Assembly: GCF_009727955.1 (NCBI RefSeq)
Contig: NZ_WOBR01000010.1
Location: forward strand, 496,001-560,000
Direction: 5' to 3'
DNA length: 64,000 nt
Origin: Aliivibrio fischeri
Lineage (GTDB): Bacteria > Pseudomonadota > Gammaproteobacteria > Enterobacterales > Vibrionaceae
The notes beneath the pieces were generated by a model. That model was not told the DNA's origin. It made no database searches and saw only the letters and a program-made list of their open reading frames with translations. Position 1 is the stretch's first letter. The number at the start of each line of letters is the position of its first letter. Below are positions 55,082 through 64,000 of the stretch, piece after piece. A program made the translations under genes and the position numbers.

Positions 55082-56997
55082 TGTATCAACAAACGTTAAA
55101 AGAAACATTTGGCTTTGATTCTCTAAGAGGCGGTCAACAGCAAGTGATTGAGAAAGTGCTAAATGGTCACTCATCTGCTGCTATTTTTCCAACTGGATCA
55201 GGTAAATCTCTTTGTTACCAACTGCCTGCGCTTATTTTGCCAAATCTTACCTTAGTTATTTCCCCACTTTTGGCTTTAATGAAGGATCAAATCGCTTTTT
55301 TAAAAAGTAAAGGTATCGCTGCGGCTTCAATCGATTCAACTCAAACGAGAGAAGAAACTCAAGCCATTTTACAAGGCGTAAGAAACGGTGAAATTAAAAT
55401 ATTAATGATCTCTGTTGAACGCTTGAAGAATGAGCGCTTTCGTCAATTTATCGCTCAAATTAATATTTCATTATTAGTGGTGGATGAAGCACACTGTATT
55501 TCGGAATGGGGTCACAATTTCAGACCCGATTACCTAAAACTACCACAAGATCGCGAAGCTCTGAATATTCCTCAGGTATTACTTCTAACTGCTACAGCAA
55601 CACCTGCGGTTATTGAAGATATGAGTAAAAAATTCAATATTGCTCAAGATGATATTGTAATCACAGGCTTCTACCGTTCAAATCTAGATATCTCTATAAT
55701 TCCGGTTGAAGAAGAGCAAAAACGCTCAGCGCTATTTGCAACATTAAAACAACGACCAGACCAACCAAGTATTATTTATGTCACGCTGCAACAAACCGCT
55801 GAAAACGTTGCTCAGTGGCTACAAAGTAATGGCATTCAAGCTAAGGCTTATCACGCTGGTTTAAAAAATGACGTCCGAGAAACGATTCAACATCAATTTA
55901 TGCATGGTGAAATAAATTGTATCGTTGCCACCATAGCATTTGGTATGGGAGTCGATAAATCGGATATTCGACAGGTCATTCATTTTGATTTACCTAAATC
56001 TATTGAAAACTATTCACAAGAAATCGGCCGTGCAGGTCGTGATGGTTTACCCTCTTTTTGTACTGTATTAGCCAACACCTCTGGCTTAAATGTATTAGAG
56101 AACTTTGTGTATGGCGATACACCAGACAGAGAAGCAATCCAATATGTATTGGATGACATTTACCAAGCGAATGAAACGTGGGAGACACAACTACTGCGTT
56201 TATCTAAAGACAGCAATGTTCGTCAATTACCCTTAAAAACGCTACTCGTTTATTTAGAATTGAAAAAAATCATTCAAGCTAAATACAGCTACTATGCCGA
56301 TTATCGTTTTAAAACACTTATTCCTATAAACGACATTATTGCTAGGTTTCAAACGGAACGTCAGCAATTCGTATCAACTATTTTTCAGTGTTCACCAAAA
56401 GCAAAAACCTGGCATACAGTCGATTTTGATGCTTTATGGATGGGGTTTCGAGGTGAGCGAAAACGCGTGATCGCGGCATTAGATTATTTTAATGAACAAG
56501 GTTGGATAGAGCTTGAAAGTAAGCAAATGACTGAGGTTTATCAGGTTTTAAACAAAGTTGAAAGTACGCATGTTCTCTCTCAAGAGCAACATCAACTATT
56601 CAAAAATAAAGAACAGAGTGAAATAAATCGAATTCACGCCATGTTGGATTTCTTTGAAACCAAAAGCTGTTTAAGCCATGCCCTTGCTCATTACTTTGCT
56701 GATTTTAATGCGCCTGAAAAATGTGGTCACTGCTCTGCTTGTCGATCTGAAGCTGCTATTTTACCTCGCAGTTCGTCTCACTTTATTGCGGATGACGAAA
56801 ATGTAAAAATATGGTGCCAAGAGCTTCAAAACAGCAGCAAAGAGCCATTAGCCAATGCCGTTTTTGCTCGGTTTTTATGTGGTATTCCAACCCCATTAAC
56901 CAGCAAAATTAGAGCAAATAAAATGCAAGGATTTGGAAAATTTGAGTCTCAACCTTTTTTTGAAGTGCTTGAATTAGTCGGAAAATTGAACGGATAA
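55081..56997 (+). CDS. RecQ-family ATP-dependent DNA helicase
   Basis: A 638-aa superfamily 2 helicase. Walker A 'FPTGSGKSLCYQLP' (K42), DEAH box D135-E-A-H138 and the RecQ aromatic-rich loop ('AHCISEWGHNFRPDY') are present, with motif VI 'EIGRAGRDGLPS' and a zinc-binding Cys cluster in 'CLSHALAHYFADFNAPEKCGHCSAC' (~555-580). No clear HRDC domain follows. Its relation to the main recQ of vibrios, encoded elsewhere in such genomes, is unclear: this looks like a second, diverged copy. It overlaps arfB by one base. Confidence 0.88.
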   Translation: MYQQTLKETFGFDSLRGGQQQVIEKVLNGHSSAAIFPTGSGKSLCYQLPALILPNLTLVISPLLALMKDQIAFLKSKGIAAASIDSTQTREETQAILQGVRNGEIKILMISVERLKNERFRQFIAQINISLLVVDEAHCISEWGHNFRPDYLKLPQDREALNIPQVLLLTATATPAVIEDMSKKFNIAQDDIVITGFYRSNLDISIIPVEEEQKRSALFATLKQRPDQPSIIYVTLQQTAENVAQWLQSNGIQAKAYHAGLKNDVRETIQHQFMHGEINCIVATIAFGMGVDKSDIRQVIHFDLPKSIENYSQEIGRAGRDGLPSFCTVLANTSGLNVLENFVYGDTPDREAIQYVLDDIYQANETWETQLLRLSKDSNVRQLPLKTLLVYLELKKIIQAKYSYYADYRFKTLIPINDIIARFQTERQQFVSTIFQCSPKAKTWHTVDFDALWMGFRGERKRVIAALDYFNEQGWIELESKQMTEVYQVLNKVESTHVLSQEQHQLFKNKEQSEINRIHAMLDFFETKSCLSHALAHYFADFNAPEKCGHCSACRSEAAILPRSSSHFIADDENVKIWCQELQNSSKEPLANAVFARFLCGIPTPLTSKIRANKMQGFGKFESQPFFEVLELVGKLNG

Positions 56998-57106
56998 TTT
57001 ATAAAGTGTGAGCGTGTTTACATTTAATCAACACCATGTGAACCCCATACGCTATAAATGATAATATCATCCTATACTAATGAAAATTCATTACTTGGGA
57101 AAAAGG

Positions 57107-58747
57107 ATGATTGAAAAGTTTTTAGCGTTTTCAGAAAAAAAATCTGCTGTACATTTTGTGATCCCAGAAGATACGTCACTTACCTCTCCTATTGATTACT
57201 CAGACATAGATAATGCATTGAGTGCAATGGGAGTGGGTCATTATTACCAATATCAAAGTAATATTGATGAAATTACTGCTGCAATTAACAATGGCGATAT
57301 TACCGCACTTAATAATGTCATGATTGCTCAATGCTTAGATGCTCAACTCGTCGTTCATATGCAAGATGATGAAATGAAGGCATCAATGACAGTGACTGGA
57401 GCTTATGGCGGTCATCCTGTTCGTGGTCCTGAAATCATTCAAGCATTAACAGAAAATGGCATCACTAAAGGCGTGAAAAAAGAGGCCTTAAAAGTTCTCT
57501 TGCTCAAAGGAAAAGATCTTGCTCCGGGAGAAACCTACTCAGATGTTATTGCCGTTGGACGCGAAGCCGTCGAAGGACAAGATACACAGTTTGAAGCCTT
57601 AGTACCCAACATTCATGAACGTGTACTTCAGCCACAAGAAACCGATGATGGCCATGTAGATATGCGCGATCTAGGCAATGTCATTAGCGTTAAACAAAAT
57701 ACACCACTAATGAGGCGGATCCCTGCAACACAAGGGATAAATGGCAAAACCATTACTGGAAAAATCATTACTGCTACACCAGGAACGGACATTCCTTTCC
57801 AACTTTATCCTGGCTCCTCTCTTGCTCCTACCGATCCAAACTTACTGATTGCGGATATTGATGGTAGCCCATTAATCAATAAATCTGGTGTCGGTATTGA
57901 TAACTTACTGACATTAAAAACCGTTAACGCTACATCCGGTCATGTCTCTTTTGAAGGCAGTATTTTCATTCAACAAGATATTGAATCAGGTATGAAAGTT
58001 ACCGCTACAGGGAGTATTACTGTCGGTGGTTTTATCGAAAATGCAGAAGTAACGGCAAAACACGATATCACCGTCATGCATGGTATTATCGGTCGTCCTG
58101 TTCAAGATGGAGAGCCGTTGACCTGCATAGTGAGTTCAGAAGGTACTATCACATCAAAACTAGCTCAGAATGCGCATTTAATGGCGCATCAGGATGTTCA
58201 TATTACACTCCATGCTAATCATTGCTTAATTGAGTCGTTAGGTTCTATTTTTGTTATTGATAAAGCCGAAAGAAATGGAACCATCAGCGGTGGTAACTTA
58301 GTTGCAAATGGGGCAATTAAAACCGCTAACCTTGGTATCGAAGGTGGCGCATATACTAAAGTTCAGGCTTTTCATGATTTTGAAACTCAAAAAGAGAACC
58401 TTCATTTACTTCAAAAGCAAATAAATGAAGTTAAAACTCAATTAATTAAAATTTCAAATATTCATATGGAACAACAACCAAATGAACTGGCTGAAAAAAT
58501 TCTACGTTCAAAAGAAAAATCTGAGCAAGACTTGCAAGTTTTAGGTTCAAAACTTCAACGAGAGCAGATCACATTTAATAATGGTTTAAAAGAGAATACG
58601 ATCTTTGTAACCAATAAGATTTTCCCTAGAGTAGACGTTCAATTTAACACCCATCACTTAGTTACAAAGAGAGAATATAGTCCAAGTAAAATCTCTTATT
58701 CGGGTTATGAAATCGATGTAGAACCTATTATGATCAAAAAGAAATAA
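57107..58747 (+). CDS. FapA / DUF342 domain protein
   Basis: A ~546-aa cytoplasmic protein of the FapA (DUF342, flagellar-assembly-protein-A-like) group. An N-terminal alpha/beta region (~1-170) leads to the DUF342 beta-helix core ('MRRIPATQGINGKTITGKII', 'VSFEGSIFIQQDIESGMKVTATGSITVGGFIENAEVTAKHDITVMHGIIG') and a C-terminal coiled coil (~430-500). FapA-like proteins relate to polar organelle or flagellar organisation in vibrios and Shewanella, but the exact role is unclear. The ATG with GGGA six bases upstream is preferred over one 27 bases earlier. Confidence 0.82.
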   Translation: MIEKFLAFSEKKSAVHFVIPEDTSLTSPIDYSDIDNALSAMGVGHYYQYQSNIDEITAAINNGDITALNNVMIAQCLDAQLVVHMQDDEMKASMTVTGAYGGHPVRGPEIIQALTENGITKGVKKEALKVLLLKGKDLAPGETYSDVIAVGREAVEGQDTQFEALVPNIHERVLQPQETDDGHVDMRDLGNVISVKQNTPLMRRIPATQGINGKTITGKIITATPGTDIPFQLYPGSSLAPTDPNLLIADIDGSPLINKSGVGIDNLLTLKTVNATSGHVSFEGSIFIQQDIESGMKVTATGSITVGGFIENAEVTAKHDITVMHGIIGRPVQDGEPLTCIVSSEGTITSKLAQNAHLMAHQDVHITLHANHCLIESLGSIFVIDKAERNGTISGGNLVANGAIKTANLGIEGGAYTKVQAFHDFETQKENLHLLQKQINEVKTQLIKISNIHMEQQPNELAEKILRSKEKSEQDLQVLGSKLQREQITFNNGLKENTIFVTNKIFPRVDVQFNTHHLVTKREYSPSKISYSGYEIDVEPIMIKKK

Positions 58748-58765
58748 TTCTCTTTTCTTCAGATA

Positions 58766-58805
58766 AAAAAATAGCATTGGCAATAATGCTCAATGCTATT
58801 TTTAT
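58766..58805. terminator. Bidirectional terminator
   Basis: AAAAATAGCATTG pairs with CAATGCTATTTTT around an 11-base loop. It ends the DUF342 gene and the convergent Bcr/CflA gene. Confidence 0.88.
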
Positions 58806-58824
58806 TCACCAATATATTGATTGG

Positions 58825-60018
58825 TTACTGAGTAACAAGTGCCGCTCTTTCTTCTTTATTTACTTTGAATACCATAACAGCACCAATAAATAAGAACACA
58901 AGTTGCAATAACATAATGCTACCCATAGAGATTGCACCTAGGTAACTAATGCTTGAAACCATTGCACTTGCTGCTACACAGAAAAGCATTTGTAAAAAGT
59001 TAAGTAGGCCAGAAGCTACTGCACTGCCTTCTTTAAAATCCACCAATGCGTTATTTACTACGATTGGGTAGATTGCACCATTTGCAGCCGCTAAGAAGCA
59101 GAACGGAATTAGCATTGGGATAATAGAAGACACATCCATTCTCCATGATACTAAGAACACAGTACCCACACTTGCAATAGACAGTTTTAAAATCCACGGT
59201 AGTACTTTTTGTGCATCAAAACGCTCTAATGCCCAACGACAACCATAACCACCAACGATGAACGCAATAGTTTGAGGAACATAGCTTAAACCAATATCAG
59301 CACCAGAGTAACCCATTTGCGTCATTACGAACGGTGAGCCAGTTAACCACGCAAAGAAAATTGCTGAACTTGCTGCGTAAATTAGCATGTTACCTGTGAA
59401 TTTTTTTGACTTGATAACATCACGAAATGTGATGCTTTTTGTTGAAGTCGCTTTTTCTTGTTTTGGCTCTTTATCTACAAAAGTACGTAATGCTAGACCA
59501 ACACCAATCACTGTTAGTGTTACAAAAATCATTGACCAACCGTAGAACTTTTCAATCGCAGCACCCAATAATGGTGCTAACGCAGGAGAAAGAGCAACAA
59601 GTGGCATGATGGTAGCGAAAACACGTTGTGATGTTTTTGCATCATAACGTTGAATTACCATTGCTTGCCAAATAACGTTTGCACTACACGCACCTAACGC
59701 TTGAAAAAAACGAGCAACTAATAACATTTCTACACTGGTTGAAAATGAAGCAGCTAAACTGCTGATAGCAAAAATACTTAGACCAATGATTAATGATTTT
59801 TTCGTACCTAATTTTTGAGTTAATCGACCGTAAAAAAGTTGACCAATCGCCATACCTAACAAGAAAATACTTAGGGTTAAACCAATCATATTTTCTGTCG
59901 TACCTAAATCACCACGGATGATATCGAATGCAGGTAAATACATATCTGTTGCTAAGAAACCAAGCATACTTAGGCCAGCAAGCCAAATATAAGGAATCGA
60001 TTGTTGTTTATTTTCCAT
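58825..60018 (-). CDS. Bcr/CflA-family multidrug efflux MFS transporter
   Basis: A 397-aa twelve-helix transporter of the DHA1 Bcr/CflA group. 'GFLATDMYLPAFDIIRGDLGTTENMIGLTLSIFLLGMAIGQLFYGRLTQKLGTKKSL' at the start contains the D-M-Y-L-P signature and motif A; 'RFFQALGACSANVIWQAMVIQRY' is typical of the family. GGAG lies six bases before the chosen ATG. A LysR gene is divergent, 130 bases away, and probably regulates it. Confidence 0.94.
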   Translation of the reverse strand: MENKQQSIPYIWLAGLSMLGFLATDMYLPAFDIIRGDLGTTENMIGLTLSIFLLGMAIGQLFYGRLTQKLGTKKSLIIGLSIFAISSLAASFSTSVEMLLVARFFQALGACSANVIWQAMVIQRYDAKTSQRVFATIMPLVALSPALAPLLGAAIEKFYGWSMIFVTLTVIGVGLALRTFVDKEPKQEKATSTKSITFRDVIKSKKFTGNMLIYAASSAIFFAWLTGSPFVMTQMGYSGADIGLSYVPQTIAFIVGGYGCRWALERFDAQKVLPWILKLSIASVGTVFLVSWRMDVSSIIPMLIPFCFLAAANGAIYPIVVNNALVDFKEGSAVASGLLNFLQMLFCVAASAMVSSISYLGAISMGSIMLLQLVFLFIGAVMVFKVNKEERAALVTQ

Positions 60019-60148
60019 GTTCTTCTCCAAAGCTGAACATTTTTAAAATTCGTTGCATTCTATGTGCTAGTTGCTACTCTTGTGAAACGATATAATTTGC
60101 ACTTTGCATCAAATTATTTGATGCGAATAAATAACCATCAGGTATTTT

Positions 60149-61057
60149 ATGTTTTCATATCATGAATTAATCACTATTGAGTCCGTTGCTCGACTGGGCA
60201 GCTTTAGCCAAGCAGCAGATGAATTACACAAAGTACCCAGTGCGATTAGCTATACGATTAAATCAGTAGAAGATCGCTTAACGGTCGTTTTATTTACTCG
60301 ACTTCATCGGCGGGTAGAGCTCACAGCCGCAGGTACTTATTTTGTAGACCAAGCAAGAAAATTATTAAAAGATATGGAAGACATTCGCTTTAATACTCAG
60401 CGAGTTGCTAATGGTTGGCAACAAAGTGTTTCGGTTGCATTAGATAATGTGGTTCGAGAAAACAGTGTAAATCAACTCGTACGTGATTTTTACGCGACTT
60501 TTCCTGATATCGAACTTCAGCTAACTATGGAAGTGTTTAACGGTGTGTGGGATGCATTAATGACGGGTAGAGCAGATATAGGTATAGGTGCAACAGCAAC
60601 CATTCCTATTGGTGGAGACTTTTCTTATCGTCCTATGGGAGAGTTGGCATGGGATTTTATCGTTAGTATCAATCATCCTCTGGCTAATTTTGAACATGAC
60701 ATCCCTAATGAAGAATTAGTTAAATACCCTGCGATTTGCCTTGAAGATACCTCTCAAATCCTACCTAAGCGTTCAACGTGGCTATTAGATAATCAACGTC
60801 GATTAATCGTTCCCAACTGGCACAGTGCTGAACAGTGTTTTATTGATGGCTTAGGAGTTGGGGTTATTCCTAATCACAGAGCCAAGCGATTATTAGAAAC
60901 TGGACAGGTGATCAGTAAGAAAATTGAACACCATATTGCTCCTAGTCCATGCTGTTTAGCTTGGAATAATAATAATCAGTCTGTTGCGATTCAGTGGTTA
61001 CTAGATTATTTAGGCGATAGCGACAAACTTAATAGTGAGTGGCTAAAAGAATTTTAG
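60149..61057 (+). CDS. LysR-family transcriptional regulator (divergent from Bcr/CflA exporter)
   Basis: A 302-aa LysR protein resembling PunR, the activator of the purine exporter PunC in E. coli: helix-turn-helix 'GSFSQAADELHKVPSAISYTIKSVEDRL' (~17-45) and effector domain with 'YPAICLEDTSQILPKRSTWLL'. As in punR-punC, it is divergent from a Bcr/CflA-type exporter, which supports the same kind of control. Whether the substrate here is a purine is not shown by the sequence. Confidence 0.9.
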   Translation: MFSYHELITIESVARLGSFSQAADELHKVPSAISYTIKSVEDRLTVVLFTRLHRRVELTAAGTYFVDQARKLLKDMEDIRFNTQRVANGWQQSVSVALDNVVRENSVNQLVRDFYATFPDIELQLTMEVFNGVWDALMTGRADIGIGATATIPIGGDFSYRPMGELAWDFIVSINHPLANFEHDIPNEELVKYPAICLEDTSQILPKRSTWLLDNQRRLIVPNWHSAEQCFIDGLGVGVIPNHRAKRLLETGQVISKKIEHHIAPSPCCLAWNNNNQSVAIQWLLDYLGDSDKLNSEWLKEF

Positions 61058-61063
61058 GTTATG

Positions 61064-61096
61064 AAAAAAGGATGAACACAAGATCATCCTTTTTTT
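61064..61096. terminator. Bidirectional terminator
   Basis: AAAAAAGGATGA pairs with TCATCCTTTTTT over an eight-base loop, between the LysR gene and the convergent pdxH. Confidence 0.92.
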
Positions 61097-61127
61097 ACGG
61101 TTTAATACTAGATAAATAACGACAAGA

Positions 61128-61763
61128 TCATGGCGCTAAACGATCGATTTGCCAATCATTTTGATCTTTACTGTATAAGAATCGATCATGAAGTCGATGA
61201 TCCCCTCCTTGCCAAAACTCAATAGAATCAATCTTAATTCTAAATCCCCCCCAAAACTTCGGAACAGGGATCTCTCCTTTTGCAAACTTTTGTTTTAGCT
61301 CGAGGTACTTTCCTTCAAGTGCAGCTCTTGCGGTTAAACGACTGCTCTGCTTGCTTGCCCATGCTGCTATCTGACTTTCTTTCGGTCTTGATGTGAAGTA
61401 TTTCATATTCTCAAGAGCCGTTAATTTCTCAGCAGTACCCGTGATATGAACCTGACGCTCAAGTGGGTGCCATGGAAAATGCAGTGATATTTTGCTGTGG
61501 TGTTCTAATTGTTGCGCCTTACGAGAGCCCAAATTGGTATAAAACACAAAACCTGTCTTATCAAAATGCTTTAACAACACTATGCGCTGAAATGGCTGTC
61601 CATTCTCATCCACCGTAGCTACTGTCATCGCTGTAGGATCAGTTAATTTAGCTTCTACTGCTTGCTTTAACCATAACTCAAATAAGTCTACAGGTTCTTG
61701 AGGTAAATCGGCTCTACGTAAACCACCAAGGCTGTAATCACGACGAATATCTTCTAATTCCAT
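61128..61763 (-). CDS. pdxH: Pyridoxamine/pyridoxine 5'-phosphate oxidase
   Basis: A 211-aa FMN-dependent oxidase making pyridoxal 5'-phosphate, the last salvage and de novo step of vitamin B6. The N-terminus '[28 protein letters not shown]' and the C-terminal '[32 protein letters not shown]' signature are intact; '[29 protein letters not shown]' binds FMN. Length is normal. Monocistronic. Confidence 0.97.
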   Translation of the reverse strand: MELEDIRRDYSLGGLRRADLPQEPVDLFELWLKQAVEAKLTDPTAMTVATVDENGQPFQRIVLLKHFDKTGFVFYTNLGSRKAQQLEHHSKISLHFPWHPLERQVHITGTAEKLTALENMKYFTSRPKESQIAAWASKQSSRLTARAALEGKYLELKQKFAKGEIPVPKFWGGFRIKIDSIEFWQGGDHRLHDRFLYSKDQNDWQIDRLAP

Positions 61764-61842
61764 GTAAATCCCACTTCGACTTCTTTAATTCCAATCCATA
61801 TAAATTGTGCTCTTTTGAAACGAGCTAAACAAGAGGTGATAT

Positions 61843-61866
61843 AAAAAAAGGGTCTAATTAGACCCT
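61843..61866 (-). terminator. Terminator of the RTX adhesin gene
   Basis: On the minus strand AGGGTCTAATTAGACCCT is a perfect 9+9 palindrome followed by seven Ts, 21 bases past the stop. Confidence 0.88.
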
Positions 61867-61887
61867 AAATTTCGTATTAACAACAAC

Positions 61888-64000
61888 TTAGATAGTATCA
61901 TCTAATTTAAAAAGCTGCTCATCAAGTAGTTTAGTTAGGATCTCAGCTTGATTTGAGAAATTAGCATTATCCAATCCAAATGAACCAACACCTCCTTCAA
62001 CAACAATCGTATGATCTTTACCTGCATCATCTGTAATAGAGAGCGTTAAATCATCACCGTCTTCAGATATAGTAATATGCTCAAGCAAATCATTAAGATC
62101 ATTTTGATGAACATCATCATTCAGGATTTCAGTAATATCAATTAAGTCTTCACCTTTAGTGAAATCTTTAATGGTATCAATTCCTGAATCAGCACCTTGA
62201 TCAACCCATTTGAAGATATCATCACCAATGCCTCCGACTAAGATATCGTCTCCAAGACCACCTATTAAAATATCGTTTCCTTGATGAGCAAAGATAACGT
62301 CATCTTCATTGCTACCAATAACCACATCATTATTGGTTGAGCCACTTAATGAATGGTTTATCTGTATATTTGCTTCATCAGAAGGACTCACATTAAGCGT
62401 TGCTTGCTGTAAATGTTCAATACCTTCGCCATCAATGACTGTATAGGCAAGTTCATATGTAACCGATTTACCACTATCAATGAGAGTCGGGTTATCGATA
62501 GGTTGGAATAAGTAACTTCCATCTTTATTAATCAATAAATTACCGTAATCAGTTACAAGCTGAAGCTTCTCTTCATAAAGATTAATATCCACACTTTCTG
62601 AAGATACATTTCCATCTTGATCTATAACTTTTAATACATTGATTTTAGATGTCTCAATAACAATCTCTGAGTTAACTATTCCGGTTAAAGAACCGGTAAG
62701 CGCTCCTTGCTGCCCAATGGTAGGTTTAAGCTGAGGGAGTACGGTATATAACTCTTTATCTTCGATATAAATAACATTATCACTAATATCAGTTAGCCCA
62801 CCTAAATATGGATTATTCGTACCATCATTTATGACACCTACCGCTTTAACGTCTTTATCTTCAATAAACTCATTCCATTGAACTAAAAGGTCTGCTGGTA
62901 TCTCTTCGTTATTGTGCCCATCACTAATAAAGTAAATCACATCATTTGTATTCGATAAATCAACGTCATTCGGGATCTTATCATTTGAATAACCATCAAA
63001 TATTGCATAAATGGCTTCATTATAATCAGTTCCTCCTCCAATATGGTAAGGATCTGAAAGTGCCTCAATCTCAATGGCATCTTGTAGATGAGTAATTGCA
63101 TCGGTAACAGAATACCACCCTAAAGAAGTGGCAGTGCCATTTTCATCATCATAATAACGATTATCAAAATCAATAAGTTGAACTTTCACGGTTCCTGAGT
63201 TTGGCTGGTTTTGAATATCTTCTAATAGCTTAATAGATGATTCCAAGACTAGTTGCATCCTTTCTTTATCATCAACTTCTACATCTCCCATGCTTCCAGA
63301 TGAATCAAGAGCAAGAGTAATTAATGTTGTCGGTAATGAACCACCCTGATCAACTAAAATATCTTGTGGTAAAGTTGCTTCAGCATCCCCAGTAGAAATA
63401 TCAGAATTTGATGCTTCAATCGCTGTTGCTGTCGCCTTTAATGTGAAGTCAGATTCAGACTTAGGAACTTGAATACTTAAGTTACTGAAATCAACGGTCT
63501 GATTTCCCGTACCAACAGGAAGAATCCAATTACCCGTAGCCTCATCATAAGTACCAATCGGCTGCCTATTCTCATCTAAAATTACTGCATTTTCACTTAA
63601 TCCAGACAACACTAATGATTCAAGTGATTCACTTCCATCGAGGTCTGTAACACTTGCAGATAGATCTAATGGGATCTCAACATTTTGTATGATCGTATAA
63701 CTACCATCAGGATTTAACTCAACGATCGCATCAGAAAACACAAGTCGTTCAATTTGATATAACTGATCTCCATTATCTTCTGGTGCTGTATGATCGTAGC
63801 CTGTATCACGTCCCAATGTATCTGTAACTACCCAGTGATCAACACCTCCACCATGTGCTCCACCTTGGTTAGTAATTAAATATTCATCGATACTTCCGCT
63901 ATAAATAACGGCATCAACACCAGAATCAAGAGGACCTGTGCCACCATAAATAGAGTCATTTAACCCGCCACCAACAAAAACATCATTACCTGTTCCGTGG
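61888..64000 (-). CDS. Large RTX adhesin with VWA domain, C-terminal part (5' truncated by window edge)
   Basis: The frame is open to the window edge, giving ~703 visible C-terminal residues; an internal TTG at 63816 is not the start. First comes an RTX-like stretch ('GTGNDVFVGGGLNDSIYGGTG'), then a beta-sandwich module and a von Willebrand A domain with MIDAS motif 'DSSGS' (~232-236), the Thr in 'GGTDYNEA' and Asp in 'FISDGHN'. A VCBS/cadherin-like module follows, then RTX repeats ('GGLGDDILVGGIGDD') and a type I secretion signal region ('DTIKDFTKGEDLIDI'). This is the export end of a LapA/BapA-like biofilm adhesin; transporter genes are not in the window. Confidence 0.9.
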   Translation of the reverse strand, partial: HGTGNDVFVGGGLNDSIYGGTGPLDSGVDAVIYSGSIDEYLITNQGGAHGGGVDHWVVTDTLGRDTGYDHTAPEDNGDQLYQIERLVFSDAIVELNPDGSYTIIQNVEIPLDLSASVTDLDGSESLESLVLSGLSENAVILDENRQPIGTYDEATGNWILPVGTGNQTVDFSNLSIQVPKSESDFTLKATATAIEASNSDISTGDAEATLPQDILVDQGGSLPTTLITLALDSSGSMGDVEVDDKERMQLVLESSIKLLEDIQNQPNSGTVKVQLIDFDNRYYDDENGTATSLGWYSVTDAITHLQDAIEIEALSDPYHIGGGTDYNEAIYAIFDGYSNDKIPNDVDLSNTNDVIYFISDGHNNEEIPADLLVQWNEFIEDKDVKAVGVINDGTNNPYLGGLTDISDNVIYIEDKELYTVLPQLKPTIGQQGALTGSLTGIVNSEIVIETSKINVLKVIDQDGNVSSESVDINLYEEKLQLVTDYGNLLINKDGSYLFQPIDNPTLIDSGKSVTYELAYTVIDGEGIEHLQQATLNVSPSDEANIQINHSLSGSTNNDVVIGSNEDDVIFAHQGNDILIGGLGDDILVGGIGDDIFKWVDQGADSGIDTIKDFTKGEDLIDITEILNDDVHQNDLNDLLEHITISEDGDDLTLSITDDAGKDHTIVVEGGVGSFGLDNANFSNQAEILTKLLDEQLFKLDDTI

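Noticed and set aside
63816-63816. TTG as start of the RTX adhesin
   Set aside because: The same frame continues upstream to the window edge with RTX-like glycine-rich repeats, so the real start lies outside.

Overview
The window reads as chromosomal DNA from a marine gamma-proteobacterium of the Vibrionaceae, most likely Aliivibrio (Vibrio fischeri group). Reasons: AT-rich sequence with vibrio-like proteins throughout, two genes resembling the V. fischeri halovibrin (secreted NAD+ glycohydrolase) family, an ectoine operon, a LapA-like RTX adhesin, and a high density of LysR-regulated accessory loci. The accessory content suggests the second chromosome, but this is inference. No rRNA, tRNA, CRISPR array, insertion sequence or integron cassette array was seen.

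Layout. 1-2.7 kb: the end of one LysR regulator, then a second LysR divergent from an AhpD-like gene and a flavodoxin-fold oxidoreductase. 2.8-2.9 kb: a 28-codon gene on the minus strand. 3.1-8.4 kb: an apparent PhoB-controlled operon. An array of 11-bp-spaced Pho-box units precedes a binding protein, a cytoplasmic alkaline-phosphatase-superfamily enzyme, two permeases, an ATPase and a HAD phosphatase, so it probably imports an organophosphorus compound and breaks it down inside the cell. 9.0-9.4 kb: a cold-shock gene with a long leader.

9.5-19.2 kb: a minus-strand run of seven genes: a 95-aa unknown, an OmpA-type barrel, a lipoprotein, an Ig-like secreted protein, two large exported proteins with RCC1-like repeats (one ending in a DUF1566/Lcl domain), and a halovibrin-like protein. 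A short tyrosine recombinase, an EmrAB-like efflux pair and a second halovibrin paralogue follow to 24.2 kb. This is the best candidate for an undescribed system: surface proteins co-encoded with a secreted, toxin-like enzyme.

24.3-34.3 kb: a small membrane protein, an MscS channel, an FMN reductase, a TPR membrane protein, two LysE-type exporters, an Lrp regulator, a CDF-like transporter, LysR regulators, and a cytochrome c'/cytochrome b561/MarR group around a perfect 48-bp palindrome. 34.4-36.8 kb: ectABC behind a near-consensus CRP site, with no linked aspartokinase. 36.8-39.8 kb: a LysR/PACE efflux pair, an unknown gene and a higBA toxin-antitoxin module with a palindromic operator. 40.1-48.5 kb: carbamate kinase, a HAD phosphatase, a LysR, then a sugar-acid locus (PTS EIIBC, KDG kinase and KDPG aldolase divergent from a mannonate-dehydratase-type enolase, plus a GntR regulator). 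48.7-53.0 kb: an RND efflux pair with a 15-bp inverted-repeat operator. 53.1-61.8 kb: mostly housekeeping genes (rlmF, yibL, arfB, recQ-like, a FapA/DUF342 protein, Bcr/CflA with LysR, pdxH). 61.9-64.0 kb: the C-terminal part of a VWA/RTX adhesin that runs off the window.

Regulation is a common thread. Many transporters sit divergent from a LysR, Lrp or MarR regulator, and several intergenic regions carry clear palindromic operators.
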